Shown here piece after piece: positions 18,152 through 27,180 of a stretch of 64,000 nt of DNA (position 1 is its first letter; each line of letters begins with the position of its first letter). Source of the stretch: Microbispora bryophytorum (GTDB taxonomy: Bacteria; Actinomycetota; Actinomycetes; Streptosporangiales; Streptosporangiaceae). Location of the stretch: the NCBI RefSeq assembly GCF_006874465.1, contig NZ_VIRL01000011.1, forward strand, positions 62,001 through 126,000. Reading direction: 5' to 3'. A program made the translations under genes and the position numbers. The notes below the pieces were generated by a model. That model ran no database searches and was not told where the DNA came from. It saw nothing but the letters and a program-made list of their open reading frames with translations.

Positions 18152-18966
18152 GACTGCACCACCCCGAGAGCCAGCAGAGTGAGGAGGAACGTTCCGGCGA
18201 AGACGCGGTAGACGACGAAGACCGTCGTCGAGTGACGCGCCACGTAACGCAGGAGCCAGGCGATCGAGGCGTATCCGACGGCGAACGCCACGACGGTCGC
18301 GATCACGGTCGGCGCCAGAGGCGGGCCGCCGCCGTCGCCGACGTGCCGCAGCTCGAACAGCCCCGAGAGGATCACCGCCGGGATCGACAGCAGGAAGGAG
18401 TAGCGGGCGGCCGCCTCGCGCGTGTATCCGAGGAACAACGCGCCGGTCATCGTGGAGCCCGAGCGGGAGGCGCCGGGGATCAGCGGCAGCATCTGCCAGG
18501 CGCCGATGATGAGGCCGTCGCGCATGTTGAGGTCGGCGACCTCCTTCTTCTTGCGCCCCATCTGGTCGGCCACGAGCAGCAGCAGGCCGAAGACGATGAG
18601 CATGGCCGCGTTCAGCCAGAGGTTGCGGGCCGGGCCCTCGATCGCGTCCTTGAACAGCAGGCCGGCGACACCGATCGGGATCGTGCCCAGCCCGATGTAC
18701 CACCCCATGCGCGCGTCGAGGTCCCCGCGCAGCTCCGGCGTCCACAGGCTGCGCAGCCAGGTCCAGGTGATCCGGACGATGTCCCGCCAGAAGTAGATGA
18801 GCACCGCGAGCATGGTGCCGAGCTGGATCACCGCGGTGAACGCGGCGCCGGGGTCGTCCCACCCGGCCAGTTTCGGCACGATGAGCAGGTGTGCCGAGCT
18901 GGAGATGGGCAGGAACTCGGTGAGACCCTGCACGAGCCCGAGCACGATCGCCTGTAGTACGTCCAT
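18148..18966 (-). CDS. uppP: Undecaprenyl-diphosphatase
   Basis: A 272-residue membrane enzyme with the BacA/UppP signatures [14 protein letters not shown] (about 15-28), carrying the catalytic Glu, and GASRSGSTM (about 165-173) with the phosphate-binding Arg. About eight helices. It recycles undecaprenyl pyrophosphate to the monophosphate carrier for wall and EPS synthesis and can confer bacitracin tolerance. It is first in the leftward block. TAGGCT (18981-18976) is nine bases before ATG 18966 with no Shine-Dalgarno; this start lies in one arm of a perfect inverted repeat shared with the divergent gene. Confidence 0.95.
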   Translation of the reverse strand: MDVLQAIVLGLVQGLTEFLPISSSAHLLIVPKLAGWDDPGAAFTAVIQLGTMLAVLIYFWRDIVRITWTWLRSLWTPELRGDLDARMGWYIGLGTIPIGVAGLLFKDAIEGPARNLWLNAAMLIVFGLLLLVADQMGRKKKEVADLNMRDGLIIGAWQMLPLIPGASRSGSTMTGALFLGYTREAAARYSFLLSIPAVILSGLFELRHVGDGGGPPLAPTVIATVVAFAVGYASIAWLLRYVARHSTTVFVVYRVFAGTFLLTLLALGVVQS

Positions 18967-19007
18967 GGTGCGGACAGCCTATCGGCTAGTCTGTCCGCAC
19001 CATGGAC
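18961..19007. promoter_or_regulatory. Symmetric divergent promoter with 17-bp inverted repeat
   Basis: A perfect 17-bp inverted repeat (18961-18977 / 18991-19007, 13-bp centre) spans the start codons of uppP and the aldo/keto reductase gene. Each strand has a TAG-N-CT -10 hexamer exactly nine bases before its ATG: 18981-18976 leftward and 18987-18992 rightward. Transcripts would be leaderless. The -35 regions must lie inside the opposite gene's first codons. Confidence 0.75.
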
Positions 19008-19940
19008 CAGCGACTAGTCGGGCGCAGCGGTCTGTCGGTGTCCAGGATCGGGCTCGGCACGATGACCTGGGCCCGCGACACCTCCGCCGAGGAGGCGACG
19101 GCGCAGCTCACCGCTTTCGCCGAAGCCGGCGGCACGCTGATCGACACCGCGGACGTGTACGGCGGCGGCGACGCCGAGCGCCTGATCGGCCGGCTCGTCC
19201 GCGACGTGGTGCCGCGCTCGGAGCTGGTCATCGCCACCAAGGCCGTGCTCACTCCCGGCGGTGAGCGCGACGCCTCCCGCCGTCACCTGATCCGCGCCCT
19301 CGACGCCTCCCTGGCCCGGCTCGGGCTTGAGGAGGTCGACCTGTGGCAGCTCCACGCGTTCGACCCCCGGGTGCCGCTGGAGGAGACGCTCGCCGCCGTC
19401 GACTTCGCCGTCTCGACCGGGCGTACGGCCTACGCGGGCGTGTGCGACCACACGGGCTGGCAGCTCGCCGCCGCCGCCACGTGGCAGCGGTGCGGCGACT
19501 CGCGGGCCCCGATCGTCGCGGCGCAGGTGGAGTATTCCCTGCTGGCCAGGGAGGCCGAGGAGGAACTGCTGCCGGCCGCCGCGCATGTGGGCGCCGGGGT
19601 CCTCGCCTGGTCACCGCTCGGGCGCGGCGTGCTGACCGGCAAGTATCGCACCGGCATTCCCGCGGACTCCCGCGCCGCCACCCCGCACTTCGCCGAGTTC
19701 GTCCGGCCGTACCTGGACGAACGGTGCCGCAGCATCGTGGAGTCGGTGACGACGGCGGCGGAGGGGCTCGGCGTGTCGCCGCTCTCCGTGGCGCTCGCCT
19801 GGGTGCGCGACCGCCCGGGCGTGTCGTCGGCGATCGTCGGCGCGCGCACCCACGCGCAACTCCTCGGCGTGTTACAGGCCGAGAAGCTGACACTGCCGTG
19901 GGAGATCCGCGAGGCACTGGACGACGTCTCCGACCCCTGA
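19002..19940 (+). CDS. Aldo/keto reductase
   Basis: A 312-residue TIM-barrel NAD(P)H oxidoreductase. The catalytic tetrad is visible: Asp47 and Tyr52 in DTADVYGG, Lys in IATKAV and His in WQLHAFD. The C-terminal AIVGARTHAQL binds the cofactor phosphate. Closest in style to AKRs that reduce small aldehydes and ketones; the natural substrate is unknown. Start: ATG 19002, leaderless by the symmetric promoter above. It is probably monocistronic. Confidence 0.9.
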   Translation: MDQRLVGRSGLSVSRIGLGTMTWARDTSAEEATAQLTAFAEAGGTLIDTADVYGGGDAERLIGRLVRDVVPRSELVIATKAVLTPGGERDASRRHLIRALDASLARLGLEEVDLWQLHAFDPRVPLEETLAAVDFAVSTGRTAYAGVCDHTGWQLAAAATWQRCGDSRAPIVAAQVEYSLLAREAEEELLPAAAHVGAGVLAWSPLGRGVLTGKYRTGIPADSRAATPHFAEFVRPYLDERCRSIVESVTTAAEGLGVSPLSVALAWVRDRPGVSSAIVGARTHAQLLGVLQAEKLTLPWEIREALDDVSDP

Positions 19941-20092
19941 TCCGCCGTGCCGGACGTGGACGGCGAACGAGAATCGTCCTCACGTATCACACATCGATAC
20001 CGAACTGCAACTTTCTACTGCATAACCCCGCGCTCGGGCGAAGAGTGGCGGGTATGTCGGGGGATGGACCAGAGCACTGCGGAAGGGGACAC

Positions 20093-21160
20093 ATGGGGAT
20101 CGTAGGCAAGGCCTCCGCGATCTCCGCCGGGGCTCTCGCGATCACCCTGGGCGGAGGACTCCCTCTCGCCGCATCCCCGGCACAGGCCTTCGACTGCACG
20201 GGAGGCGGCGGCCTGGTCTCCGGCATCACCGGCGGCGTCTGCTCCCTCGTGGACGGCGTGGGCCAGCTGACGGACGGCGTCACCGACGTCGCGGACAAGG
20301 CCACCGGCGGGCTGACGGAGCCGGTCACGAAGGCCGTGGACGACACGCTGAAGACGACCACCGGAGCCGCGGGCACGGCGGTGAACGACGTCGGCAAGGC
20401 GGTCGACAAGGCCGGACAGACGCTCACCGGGGCCACGAGCACCGCGACCGCGGCGGCGCGCGGAGCAACGAGCACCGCGACCGCCGCGGCGACCGCGGCG
20501 GCGACCGCGGCGGGCACAGCGGTGAGCGGCGCCACGGGAGCGGTGAGCGGAGCCACGGAAGCGGTGCGCGGCGCGACCGGAGCTGTGACGGGCGCAGCCG
20601 CCCACAGCCCCTCCCCCAGCGTCCAGAAGCTCACCGACGGGCTGACCCGCGCCGTGCAGGACACCTGCCTGCCCCTGGTCGCCGGCGAGGGCTGCGCGTC
20701 CGATGAGCGCCGCGAGAGCGGCGAGGACGACGGAAAGACGCAGGCGGCCGGCAAGAAGGCGACACGGCCCAAGGCGTCCCTGACGCCCGAGGGCACCCTT
20801 TCGCCCGAGCCCTACCGGCCGCGTCTCGTCGCGGCGCTCGAGGACACTCCGGATCCGGGCCGCGCGGCGAAGGTGGACCCCGACGAGGACGGCGTGATCC
20901 CCCTCCTGTGGCCCGGGCAGAAGATGCCCGAACTGCCCGAACTGCGCGGCGCCCCGGCGGGCGCGCGCGCTCGGGACCATCGGACCTACGACGCGGCCGG
21001 GACGGCCCTCACCGCGGTTCTGCTGCTGTCGGCGCTGCTCGCCACCCGCGTGGTCTCGGCCCGGCGGGCGCGTGCCGGGCAGGAGGAGCCGGACGAGTCG
21101 ATCCCCTTCGAGGGCGGCCTGCGGCTGCCGGGGAAGACGGGACGCCACCGGCTCGCCTGA
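20093..21160 (+). CDS. Secreted Ala/Thr-rich protein with C-terminal membrane anchor
   Basis: A 355-residue exported protein of unknown function. A signal peptide (residues 1-32, ending SPAQA) precedes FDCTGGGG. The mature part is rich in Ala, Thr, Gly and Val with short imperfect repeats (TGAV, TATAAA types, about 100-165), four cysteines in two separated pairs, then a Pro-rich region and a transmembrane helix at about 303-323 with a basic tail. No LPXTG is present, so it is membrane-tethered. GGAAGGGG at 20081-20088 gives the ribosome site for ATG 20093. The 152-bp upstream gap is AT-richer and likely holds its promoter. Confidence 0.75.
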   Translation: MGIVGKASAISAGALAITLGGGLPLAASPAQAFDCTGGGGLVSGITGGVCSLVDGVGQLTDGVTDVADKATGGLTEPVTKAVDDTLKTTTGAAGTAVNDVGKAVDKAGQTLTGATSTATAAARGATSTATAAATAAATAAGTAVSGATGAVSGATEAVRGATGAVTGAAAHSPSPSVQKLTDGLTRAVQDTCLPLVAGEGCASDERRESGEDDGKTQAAGKKATRPKASLTPEGTLSPEPYRPRLVAALEDTPDPGRAAKVDPDEDGVIPLLWPGQKMPELPELRGAPAGARARDHRTYDAAGTALTAVLLLSALLATRVVSARRARAGQEEPDESIPFEGGLRLPGKTGRHRLA

Positions 21161-21250
21161 GCGCGGCAGCGTACCGGCCGGAGCTGCGCCCTGCCGATCG
21201 ACGGGTTCCGCCGATCAGGGCCGGCATCGTGCGCGTCACGGAGCCCGCCG

Positions 21251-21673
21251 TCAGGGCCGTGATCGTGCGCGCCGCCATGCCCGCCACCACGGCCCGCCAA
21301 GCCCGCCGCCGTCCTCGGCCGGTGAGACGGCCTCGGCGGCGCCGGGAGCCGGAGACGAGGGCCCTCCACCGCCCGGGGTCGGTTCCGGCGGTTCCGCCGT
21401 CCGCCCCGAGATCTCCGCGCCGACGCGATGCCAGCGCCCCGCCCACGCCTCCTCGTCGCCCCCGCAGGCCCGTACGAAGGCGAGGGTGACCTCCAGGCTC
21501 GGGAAGACACGGCCGCTCGCGGCCTGCGACAGCACCGTGGGCGAGTAGTGCGCCCTTTCCGAGAGGGCCCGGTAGGTGGGCGACCCGGCCTCCTCGCGCA
21601 GCCGCCGCAACGCGACGGCGAACGCCTGCACGGGCCCTTCCTCGGGGCTGAGGTGGCGCTCTGGTCGTCCCAT
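21251..21673 (-). CDS. XRE-type helix-turn-helix protein
   Basis: A 140-residue protein with an N-terminal helix-turn-helix (about residues 15-75): FAVALRRLREEAGSPTYRAL then YSPTVLSQAASGRVFPSLEV, followed by DEEAWAGRWHRV, a pattern common in actinomycete XRE regulators. The C-terminal 60 residues are Pro/Gly-rich and disordered; some family members carry a transmembrane or kinase module there, missing here. Start: ATG 21673, weak ribosome site. A 13-bp direct repeat lies just upstream, a possible autoregulatory operator. Confidence 0.75.
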   Translation of the reverse strand: MGRPERHLSPEEGPVQAFAVALRRLREEAGSPTYRALSERAHYSPTVLSQAASGRVFPSLEVTLAFVRACGGDEEAWAGRWHRVGAEISGRTAEPPEPTPGGGGPSSPAPGAAEAVSPAEDGGGLGGPWWRAWRRARSRP

Positions 21674-21681
21674 GGTCCCCA

Positions 21682-21709
21682 CACGAGTTCTGCGCACACG
21701 AGTTCTGCG
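21682..21709. promoter_or_regulatory. 13-bp direct repeat upstream of XRE gene
   Basis: CACGAGTTCTGCG occurs exactly twice (21682-21694 and 21697-21709, 15-bp period), nine bases upstream of the XRE start codon. The position suits an operator bound by the gene's own product. The rest of the gap to 21930 shows no gene. Confidence 0.5.
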
Positions 21710-21929
21710 GCAACGTCGTCGCAGGCGAGGCCGTCCCCGGAGCGTACGAGGACGGGGCGGCCCGGGCGTCACGCTCACGCCTGACCGTCCACAGGCCCGC
21801 TCCGGAGAACGGGCGGCGTCAGACACGCCAGATGCTAAGCGGAGCGCCGGGCCGCGGCAAGATCCGCAAGCCGCCGCGGCCCGTGAGCCCGCCCCTGACG
21901 AGGGGCGGGATGTCGCGAACGGGGCGCCG

Positions 21930-22694
21930 TCAGGCGCCCATCGCGTGCACGCCGCCGTCGACGTGCACGATCTCGCCCGTGGTGGCGGGGAACCAGTCGG
22001 ACAGCAGCGCGACGCACGCCTTCGCGGCGGGGGCGGTGTCCGCCAGGTCCCAGCCGAGCGGCGCGCGCTCCGGCCAGGAGTCCTCGAACTCCTTGAACCC
22101 CGGGATACTCTTGGCCGCCATCGTGCGCAGCGGACCGGCGGCGACGAGGTTGACCCGGATGCCGTGCTTGCCCAGGTCACGGGCGAGGTAGCGCGAGCAC
22201 GACTCCAGCCCGGCCTTGGCCACGCCCATCCAGTCGTAGACCGGCCACGCCTTGGTCGCGTCGAAGTCCAGGCCGACGACCGAGCCGCCCTCCTTCATCA
22301 GCGGCAGGCAGGCGACGGCGAGCGACTTGAAAGAGAACGTCGAGACGTGCACCGCCGTGGCGACGTCCTCCCACGACGTGTTGAGGAAGTTGCCGCCCAG
22401 ACAGGTCTGCGGGGCGAACCCGATCGAGTGGACGACTCCGTCCAGCCCGTCGAGGTGCTCGCCGACGCGGTCGGCGAGCGTGTCCAGGTGATCGGTGTTC
22501 TGGACGTCCAGTTCGATCACCGGCGGCGGTTCGGGCAGTCGCTTGGCGATGCGCTCGACCAGGCTGAGGCGGCCGAAACCGGTCAGCACGACCTGGGCGC
22601 CCTCCTCCTGCGCCAGCCTGGCCACGTTGAAGGCGATCGACGCGTCGGTGAGGACGCCGGTGACCAGCAGTCGCTTCCCGTCCAGCAAACCCAT
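21930..22694 (-). CDS. fabI: Enoyl-ACP reductase (InhA-like)
   Basis: A 254-residue SDR of the FabI/InhA branch. It starts GLLDGKRLLVTGVLTDASIA, with the active-site Tyr and Lys in VYDWMGVAKAG (Tyr-x6-Lys) and the substrate loop AAGPLRTMAAKSIPG. It catalyses the last NADH-dependent reduction of type II fatty acid elongation and is the target class of triclosan and isoniazid. It lies 21 bp downstream of fabG, the same order as mabA-inhA in mycobacteria. Confidence 0.95.
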   Translation of the reverse strand: MGLLDGKRLLVTGVLTDASIAFNVARLAQEEGAQVVLTGFGRLSLVERIAKRLPEPPPVIELDVQNTDHLDTLADRVGEHLDGLDGVVHSIGFAPQTCLGGNFLNTSWEDVATAVHVSTFSFKSLAVACLPLMKEGGSVVGLDFDATKAWPVYDWMGVAKAGLESCSRYLARDLGKHGIRVNLVAAGPLRTMAAKSIPGFKEFEDSWPERAPLGWDLADTAPAAKACVALLSDWFPATTGEIVHVDGGVHAMGA

Positions 22695-22715
22695 GTCCAG
22701 CTCCAGTCTGTCCGC

Positions 22716-23483
<768 letters not shown>

Positions 23484-23497
23484 TTAGGATCGTGGAC

Positions 23498-24994
23498 ATG
23501 CGCCAGATCGACCCCGACTTCCTCGCTCTGCCACTGCGGCGGCTGGCGGACGCGGCCCTGCAGCGCGCCCGTGACCTGGGAGCCGAGCACGCCTCGTTCC
23601 GGCTCGAACGCGTGCGCGCCGAGACGCTGCGCCTGTTCGACGCCCGGCTCGAGGGCTCCTCGGACGCCGACGACCTCGGCTTCTCCGTACGGGTGATCAA
23701 GGACGGCACGTGGGGCTTCGCGTCCGGGATCGCGCTGACCCCGGAGGCGGCGGCCCGGGCCGCCGAGGAGGCCGTACGGGTGGCGGCGGTCAGTGCGCCC
23801 ATCAACCGCGAGCCGGTGGAGCTCGCCCCCGAGCCGGTGTACGACGACGTGACCTGGGTGTCGGCCTACGAGGTCGACCCGTTCGACGTGCCGCTGCCGG
23901 ACAAGGCGGCGCTGCTGGCGGAGTGGTCGTCCGGCCTGCTCGGCAGGGTCGACCACGTCTCGGCCTCGCTCATGCAGGTCAAGGAGCAGAAGTTCTACGC
24001 CGACACGGCGGGCACGGTGACCACGCAGCAGCGCGTGCGGCTGCACCCCGTCCTGACCGCGATGCGGGCCGACGGCGACCGGTTCGACGACATGCGCACG
24101 CTGGCCCCGCCGGTCGGCCGGGGGTATGAGTACCTGACCGGCACCGGCTGGGACTTCCCCGCCGAGCTGGCCGAGATCGCCGACCTGCTGGACGAGAAGC
24201 TCAAGGCGCCCTCGGTCGAGGCCGGGCCGTACGACCTGGTGATCGACCCGTCGAACCTGTGGCTGACGATCCACGAGTCGATCGGCCACGCGACCGAGCT
24301 GGACCGGGCGCTCGGCTACGAGGCCGCCTACGCCGGCACATCCTTCGCCACCTTCGACCAGCTCGGCAGCCTGCACTACGGCTCTCCGGTGATGAACGTG
24401 ACGGGCGACCGCACGGTCGAGCACGGACTGGCCACCGTCGGCTGGGACGACGAGGGCGTGGCCGGCCAGTCGTTCGACATCGTCCGCGAGGGCACGCTGG
24501 TCGGCTACCAGCTCGACCGGCGGATGGCGCTGCTCAAGGGGCTCGGCCGGTCGAACGGCTGCGCGTTCGCCGACTCCCCCGGGCACGTGCCGATCCAGCG
24601 GATGGCCAACGTGTCGCTCCAGCCGGCCGCGGACGGCCCGTCCACCGACGAGCTGATCTCCCGCGTCGAGCGCGGGATCTACGTCGCCGGCGACAAGAGC
24701 TGGTCGATCGACATGCAGCGGTACAACTTCCAGTTCACCGGCCAGCGGTTCTACAAGATCGAGAACGGCCGCCTGGCCGGGCAGCTGCGCGACGTGGCCT
24801 ACCAGGCGACCACGACGGACTTCTGGCGCTCCATGGAGGCCGTCGGCGGCCCGGAGACGTACGTGCTCGGCGGCGCCTTCAACTGCGGCAAGGGCCAGCC
24901 GGGCCAGGTCGCGCCGGTCAGTCACGGCGCTCCGGCCGCGCTGTTCCGCGGCGTACGGATCCTCAACACCGTCCAGGAGGGTGGCAGCAAGTGA
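23498..24994 (+). CDS. tldD: TldD metalloprotease subunit
   Basis: A 498-residue TldD protein with the zinc site HESIGHATELD (HExxxH, about 264). TldD and TldE form a heterodimeric protease that trims leader peptides of microcins and other RiPPs and degrades unfolded peptides. NVSLQPA and the C-terminal GGAFNCGKGQPGQ motif are intact. Start: ATG 23498 is chosen because TAGGAT (23485-23490) lies seven bases upstream, fitting a leaderless mRNA; a GTG at 23492 would lie almost on the -10 box. It overlaps tldE by four bases. Confidence 0.93.
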   Translation: MRQIDPDFLALPLRRLADAALQRARDLGAEHASFRLERVRAETLRLFDARLEGSSDADDLGFSVRVIKDGTWGFASGIALTPEAAARAAEEAVRVAAVSAPINREPVELAPEPVYDDVTWVSAYEVDPFDVPLPDKAALLAEWSSGLLGRVDHVSASLMQVKEQKFYADTAGTVTTQQRVRLHPVLTAMRADGDRFDDMRTLAPPVGRGYEYLTGTGWDFPAELAEIADLLDEKLKAPSVEAGPYDLVIDPSNLWLTIHESIGHATELDRALGYEAAYAGTSFATFDQLGSLHYGSPVMNVTGDRTVEHGLATVGWDDEGVAGQSFDIVREGTLVGYQLDRRMALLKGLGRSNGCAFADSPGHVPIQRMANVSLQPAADGPSTDELISRVERGIYVAGDKSWSIDMQRYNFQFTGQRFYKIENGRLAGQLRDVAYQATTTDFWRSMEAVGGPETYVLGGAFNCGKGQPGQVAPVSHGAPAALFRGVRILNTVQEGGSK

Positions 24995-26373
24995 GCGACG
25001 GGGTGACCACACCACAGGAGACGGTGGAGCGGGCGCTCGCGCTGAGCGAGGCCGACGGCTGCGTCGTCATCGCCGACGAGGGCTCGACCGCCAACCTGCG
25101 CTTCGCCGGCAACACGCTGACGACCAACGGGGTCGCCCGCTCGTCCCGGCTCACCGTGATCTCCGTCGTGGGCGCCGGGGTGGGGGTCGTCTCGCGCTCC
25201 GCCGTACGGGCCGACCAGCTGGCCGACGTGGTGGCCGCGGCGGATCGCGCCGCGCGGGAGGCCCGGCCGTCGGAGGACGCCCGGCCTCTGGTGGAGGGCG
25301 CCGCCGGTGCGGGGTGGGAGCGCCCGGTGGAGCCGACCTCCATCGACGTGTTCGGGGATTTCGCCCCCGCGCTCGGCGAGGCGTTCGCCGCCGCCGACGC
25401 CTCGGGACGCCGGCTGTACGGCTTCGCCGAGCACGGCGTGACCTCGACGTTCGTCGGATCGTCCGCGGGCCTGCGGGTGCGTCACGACCAGCCGACCGGG
25501 CGGCTCGAACTGAACGCCAAGTCGGCGGACATGACGCGCTCGGCCTGGACGGGCGTGGCCACCCGCGACTTCTCCGACGTGGACGTGGCCGCACTGGACG
25601 AGACGCTCACCCGCCGGCTCGACTGGGCCAAGCGGCGGATCAGCCTGGAGCCGGGCCGCTACGAGACGCTCCTGCCGCCGACGGCGGTCTCCGACCTGAT
25701 GATCTACCTGTACTGGTCGGCCGGCGCGCGGGACGCCGCCGACGGCCGCACCGTGTTCTCCCGGCCGGGCGGCGGCACCCGGGTGGGTGAGCGGCTCTCG
25801 ACAATGCCGATCTCGCTGCACAGCGATCCGGCGCGGGCCGGCGTCGAGTGCACGCCGTTCGTCGTCGCGCACTCCTCCAGCCGGGAGCAGTCGGTGTTCG
25901 ACAACGGCCTGCCCCTGGCCCACACCGAGTGGATCAGCGACGGCACGCTGACCAACCTCGTGCAGACCCGGCACTCGGCCGAGCTGACCGGGCTCGCCGC
26001 CACCCCGCAGATCGACAACCTGATCATGACGGGGCCTGAGGGCGGCCGCTCGCTGGAGGAGATGATCGCCTCGACCGAGCGGGGCCTGCTGCTGACCTGC
26101 CTGTGGTACATCCGGGAGGTCGACCCGCAGTCGCTGCTCCTCACCGGGCTGACCAGAGACGGCGTCTACCTGGTCGAGAACGGCGAGGTCGTGGGCGAGG
26201 TCAACAACTTCCGGTTCAACGAGTCGCCGGTCGACCTGCTCGGCCGCCTCGGCGAGGTGGGCCCGAGCGAGCAGACGCTGCCGCGCGAGTGGAACGACTG
26301 GTTCACCCGCGCCGTCATGCCGCCGGTCCGGGTGCCCGACTTCAACATGTCGACGGTCAGCCAGGCCAGCTGA
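24991..26373 (+). CDS. tldE: TldE/PmbA partner subunit
   Basis: A 460-residue TldE (PmbA) protein, the non-zinc partner of TldD. Recognisable segments are LRFAGNTLTTNG, LLPPTAVSDLMIYL, SVFDNGLPLAHTEW and EVVGEVNNFRFNESPVDLL. No HExxxH motif is present, as expected. Start: GTG 24991 overlaps the tldD stop (GTGA) and has AGGAGG at 24975-24980. No RiPP precursor gene is apparent nearby, so the pair is probably a housekeeping copy. It ends before two hairpins. Confidence 0.92.
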   Translation: MSDGVTTPQETVERALALSEADGCVVIADEGSTANLRFAGNTLTTNGVARSSRLTVISVVGAGVGVVSRSAVRADQLADVVAAADRAAREARPSEDARPLVEGAAGAGWERPVEPTSIDVFGDFAPALGEAFAAADASGRRLYGFAEHGVTSTFVGSSAGLRVRHDQPTGRLELNAKSADMTRSAWTGVATRDFSDVDVAALDETLTRRLDWAKRRISLEPGRYETLLPPTAVSDLMIYLYWSAGARDAADGRTVFSRPGGGTRVGERLSTMPISLHSDPARAGVECTPFVVAHSSSREQSVFDNGLPLAHTEWISDGTLTNLVQTRHSAELTGLAATPQIDNLIMTGPEGGRSLEEMIASTERGLLLTCLWYIREVDPQSLLLTGLTRDGVYLVENGEVVGEVNNFRFNESPVDLLGRLGEVGPSEQTLPREWNDWFTRAVMPPVRVPDFNMSTVSQAS

Positions 26374-26386
26374 CGGCTCGTCACTC

Positions 26387-26406
26387 GGCGGGGTCGCGAC
26401 CCCGCC
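26387..26406. terminator. Hairpin after tldE
   Basis: Perfect 20-bp palindrome (GGCGGGGTCG / CGACCCCGCC) 13 bp after the tldE stop. It can fold to a GC hairpin and act as a terminator. Confidence 0.6.
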
Positions 26407-26434
26407 ACCGGTCGCATGGGTCGTGGGTCGTCAG

Positions 26435-26468
26435 CGGCCGGCGGAGCGGAAGAGCGCTCCGCCGGCCG
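26435..26468. terminator. Convergent terminator between tldE and dodecin genes
   Basis: 14-bp perfect stem (26435-26448 / 26455-26468) with a GAAGAG loop, located between two convergent genes. Confidence 0.7.
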
Positions 26469-26487
26469 GCGCCGGGACCTCGCGTCG

Positions 26488-26520
26488 CCTCATTCGGGCC
26501 TCATTCGGGCCTTATTCGGC
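26488..26520 (-). repeat. Tandem repeat, 3 x 11 bp, over dodecin stop codon
   Basis: Units at 26488-26498, 26499-26509 and 26510-26520 share CCTCATTCGGG, with one change in the last. On the minus strand each unit carries a stop: TAA (26514-26512, the real one), TGA (26503-26501) and TGA (26492-26490). Spacing of 11 closes all three frames. Confidence 0.85.
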
Positions 26521-26727
26521 GTCCTCAAGGCGGAAGCCGACTTTCATCCCGACCTGGAAGTGGGCCACCTCGCCGTCCACGATGTGCCCGCGCACCTCGG
26601 TCACCTCGAACCAGTCCAGGTGCCGCAGCGTCTGGGCGGCCCGCCTGACGCCGTTGCGAACAGCCTGGTCGATGCTCTCGGCCGACGTGCCCACTATCTC
26701 GCTCACCCGATAGGTGCGGTCCGACAT
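26512..26727 (-). CDS. Dodecin flavoprotein
   Basis: A 71-residue dodecin: YRVSEIVGTSAESIDQAV, DWFEVTEVRGHIVDG with the flavin-stacking Trp, and VAHFQVGMKVGFRLE. Dodecins form hollow dodecamers that store or sequester riboflavin, FMN or FAD in the cytoplasm. Start: ATG 26727 with GGAGG at about six bases. The stop lies in the last unit of a triple 11-bp repeat. A flavin store suits a genome rich in flavoenzymes but no direct link is shown. Confidence 0.92.
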   Translation of the reverse strand: MSDRTYRVSEIVGTSAESIDQAVRNGVRRAAQTLRHLDWFEVTEVRGHIVDGEVAHFQVGMKVGFRLEDAE

Positions 26728-26812
26728 CACGTCCTCCTGCCTGTGCCTGTCGCGTGATCGTATCGCCGTGCGGGAATCACTCTCGCCTCCCCCGGGGTCT
26801 ACCGTGGAAAGC

Positions 26813-27136
26813 GTGAATCCATGGCGCTGGTTGCGAAAAGACCGCGCGGTCGTTCACCAGGTGACGGACGCCCAGCCGTCGCTGACCGACGACGTGCGCA
26901 AGCGGGAGATCAGCTATCTCATCAAGATGGGCGTCCGGCTCGTGTGCCTCATTCTGGCGGTGGCGGTGCCTGCCCCCTGGCCTGTCAAGGCCCTGTTCGT
27001 CGCAGGCGCGGTTCTTTTGCCATACCTTGCCGTTATCGGGGCCAATCAGCGAGGTCACGAGCCTCCTCCACCCCCGGACTTGACCTCACCTGACCAAAAC
27101 GAGATACCACGCCATCGACGCGAGATCGGGTCGTGA
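26813..27136 (+). CDS. DUF3099 family membrane protein
   Basis: A 107-residue protein with the DUF3099 core: QVTDAQPSLTDDVRKREISY, then two adjacent transmembrane helices (about 40-58 and 61-80) and a polar tail. Function unknown; the family is actinobacterial. Start: GTG 26813 is preceded seven bases upstream by TACCGT (26800-26805) with no usable Shine-Dalgarno spacing, consistent with leaderless translation. Immediately downstream is the promoter of a 6C-like RNA. Confidence 0.85.
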   Translation: MNPWRWLRKDRAVVHQVTDAQPSLTDDVRKREISYLIKMGVRLVCLILAVAVPAPWPVKALFVAGAVLLPYLAVIGANQRGHEPPPPPDLTSPDQNEIPRHRREIGS

Positions 27137-27143
27137 CAAAGTC

Positions 27144-27175
27144 TTGACGCAACCCATGGGTTGGAGGTGTACAGT
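27144..27175 (+). promoter_or_regulatory. Promoter of 6C-like RNA with palindromic spacer
   Basis: TTGACG (27144-27149) and TGTACA/TACAGT (27168-27175) form a -35/-10 pair (18 or 20 bp depending on the hexamer chosen). The spacer holds a perfect 14-bp palindrome CAACCCATGGGTTG (27150-27163), a candidate repressor site placed where bound protein would block RNA polymerase. Confidence 0.65.
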
Positions 27176-27180
27176 TTAGC

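Noticed and set aside
23498..26373. RiPP maturation system around tldD-tldE
   Set aside because: No precursor peptide, modifying enzyme or transporter gene is adjacent; the pair looks housekeeping.
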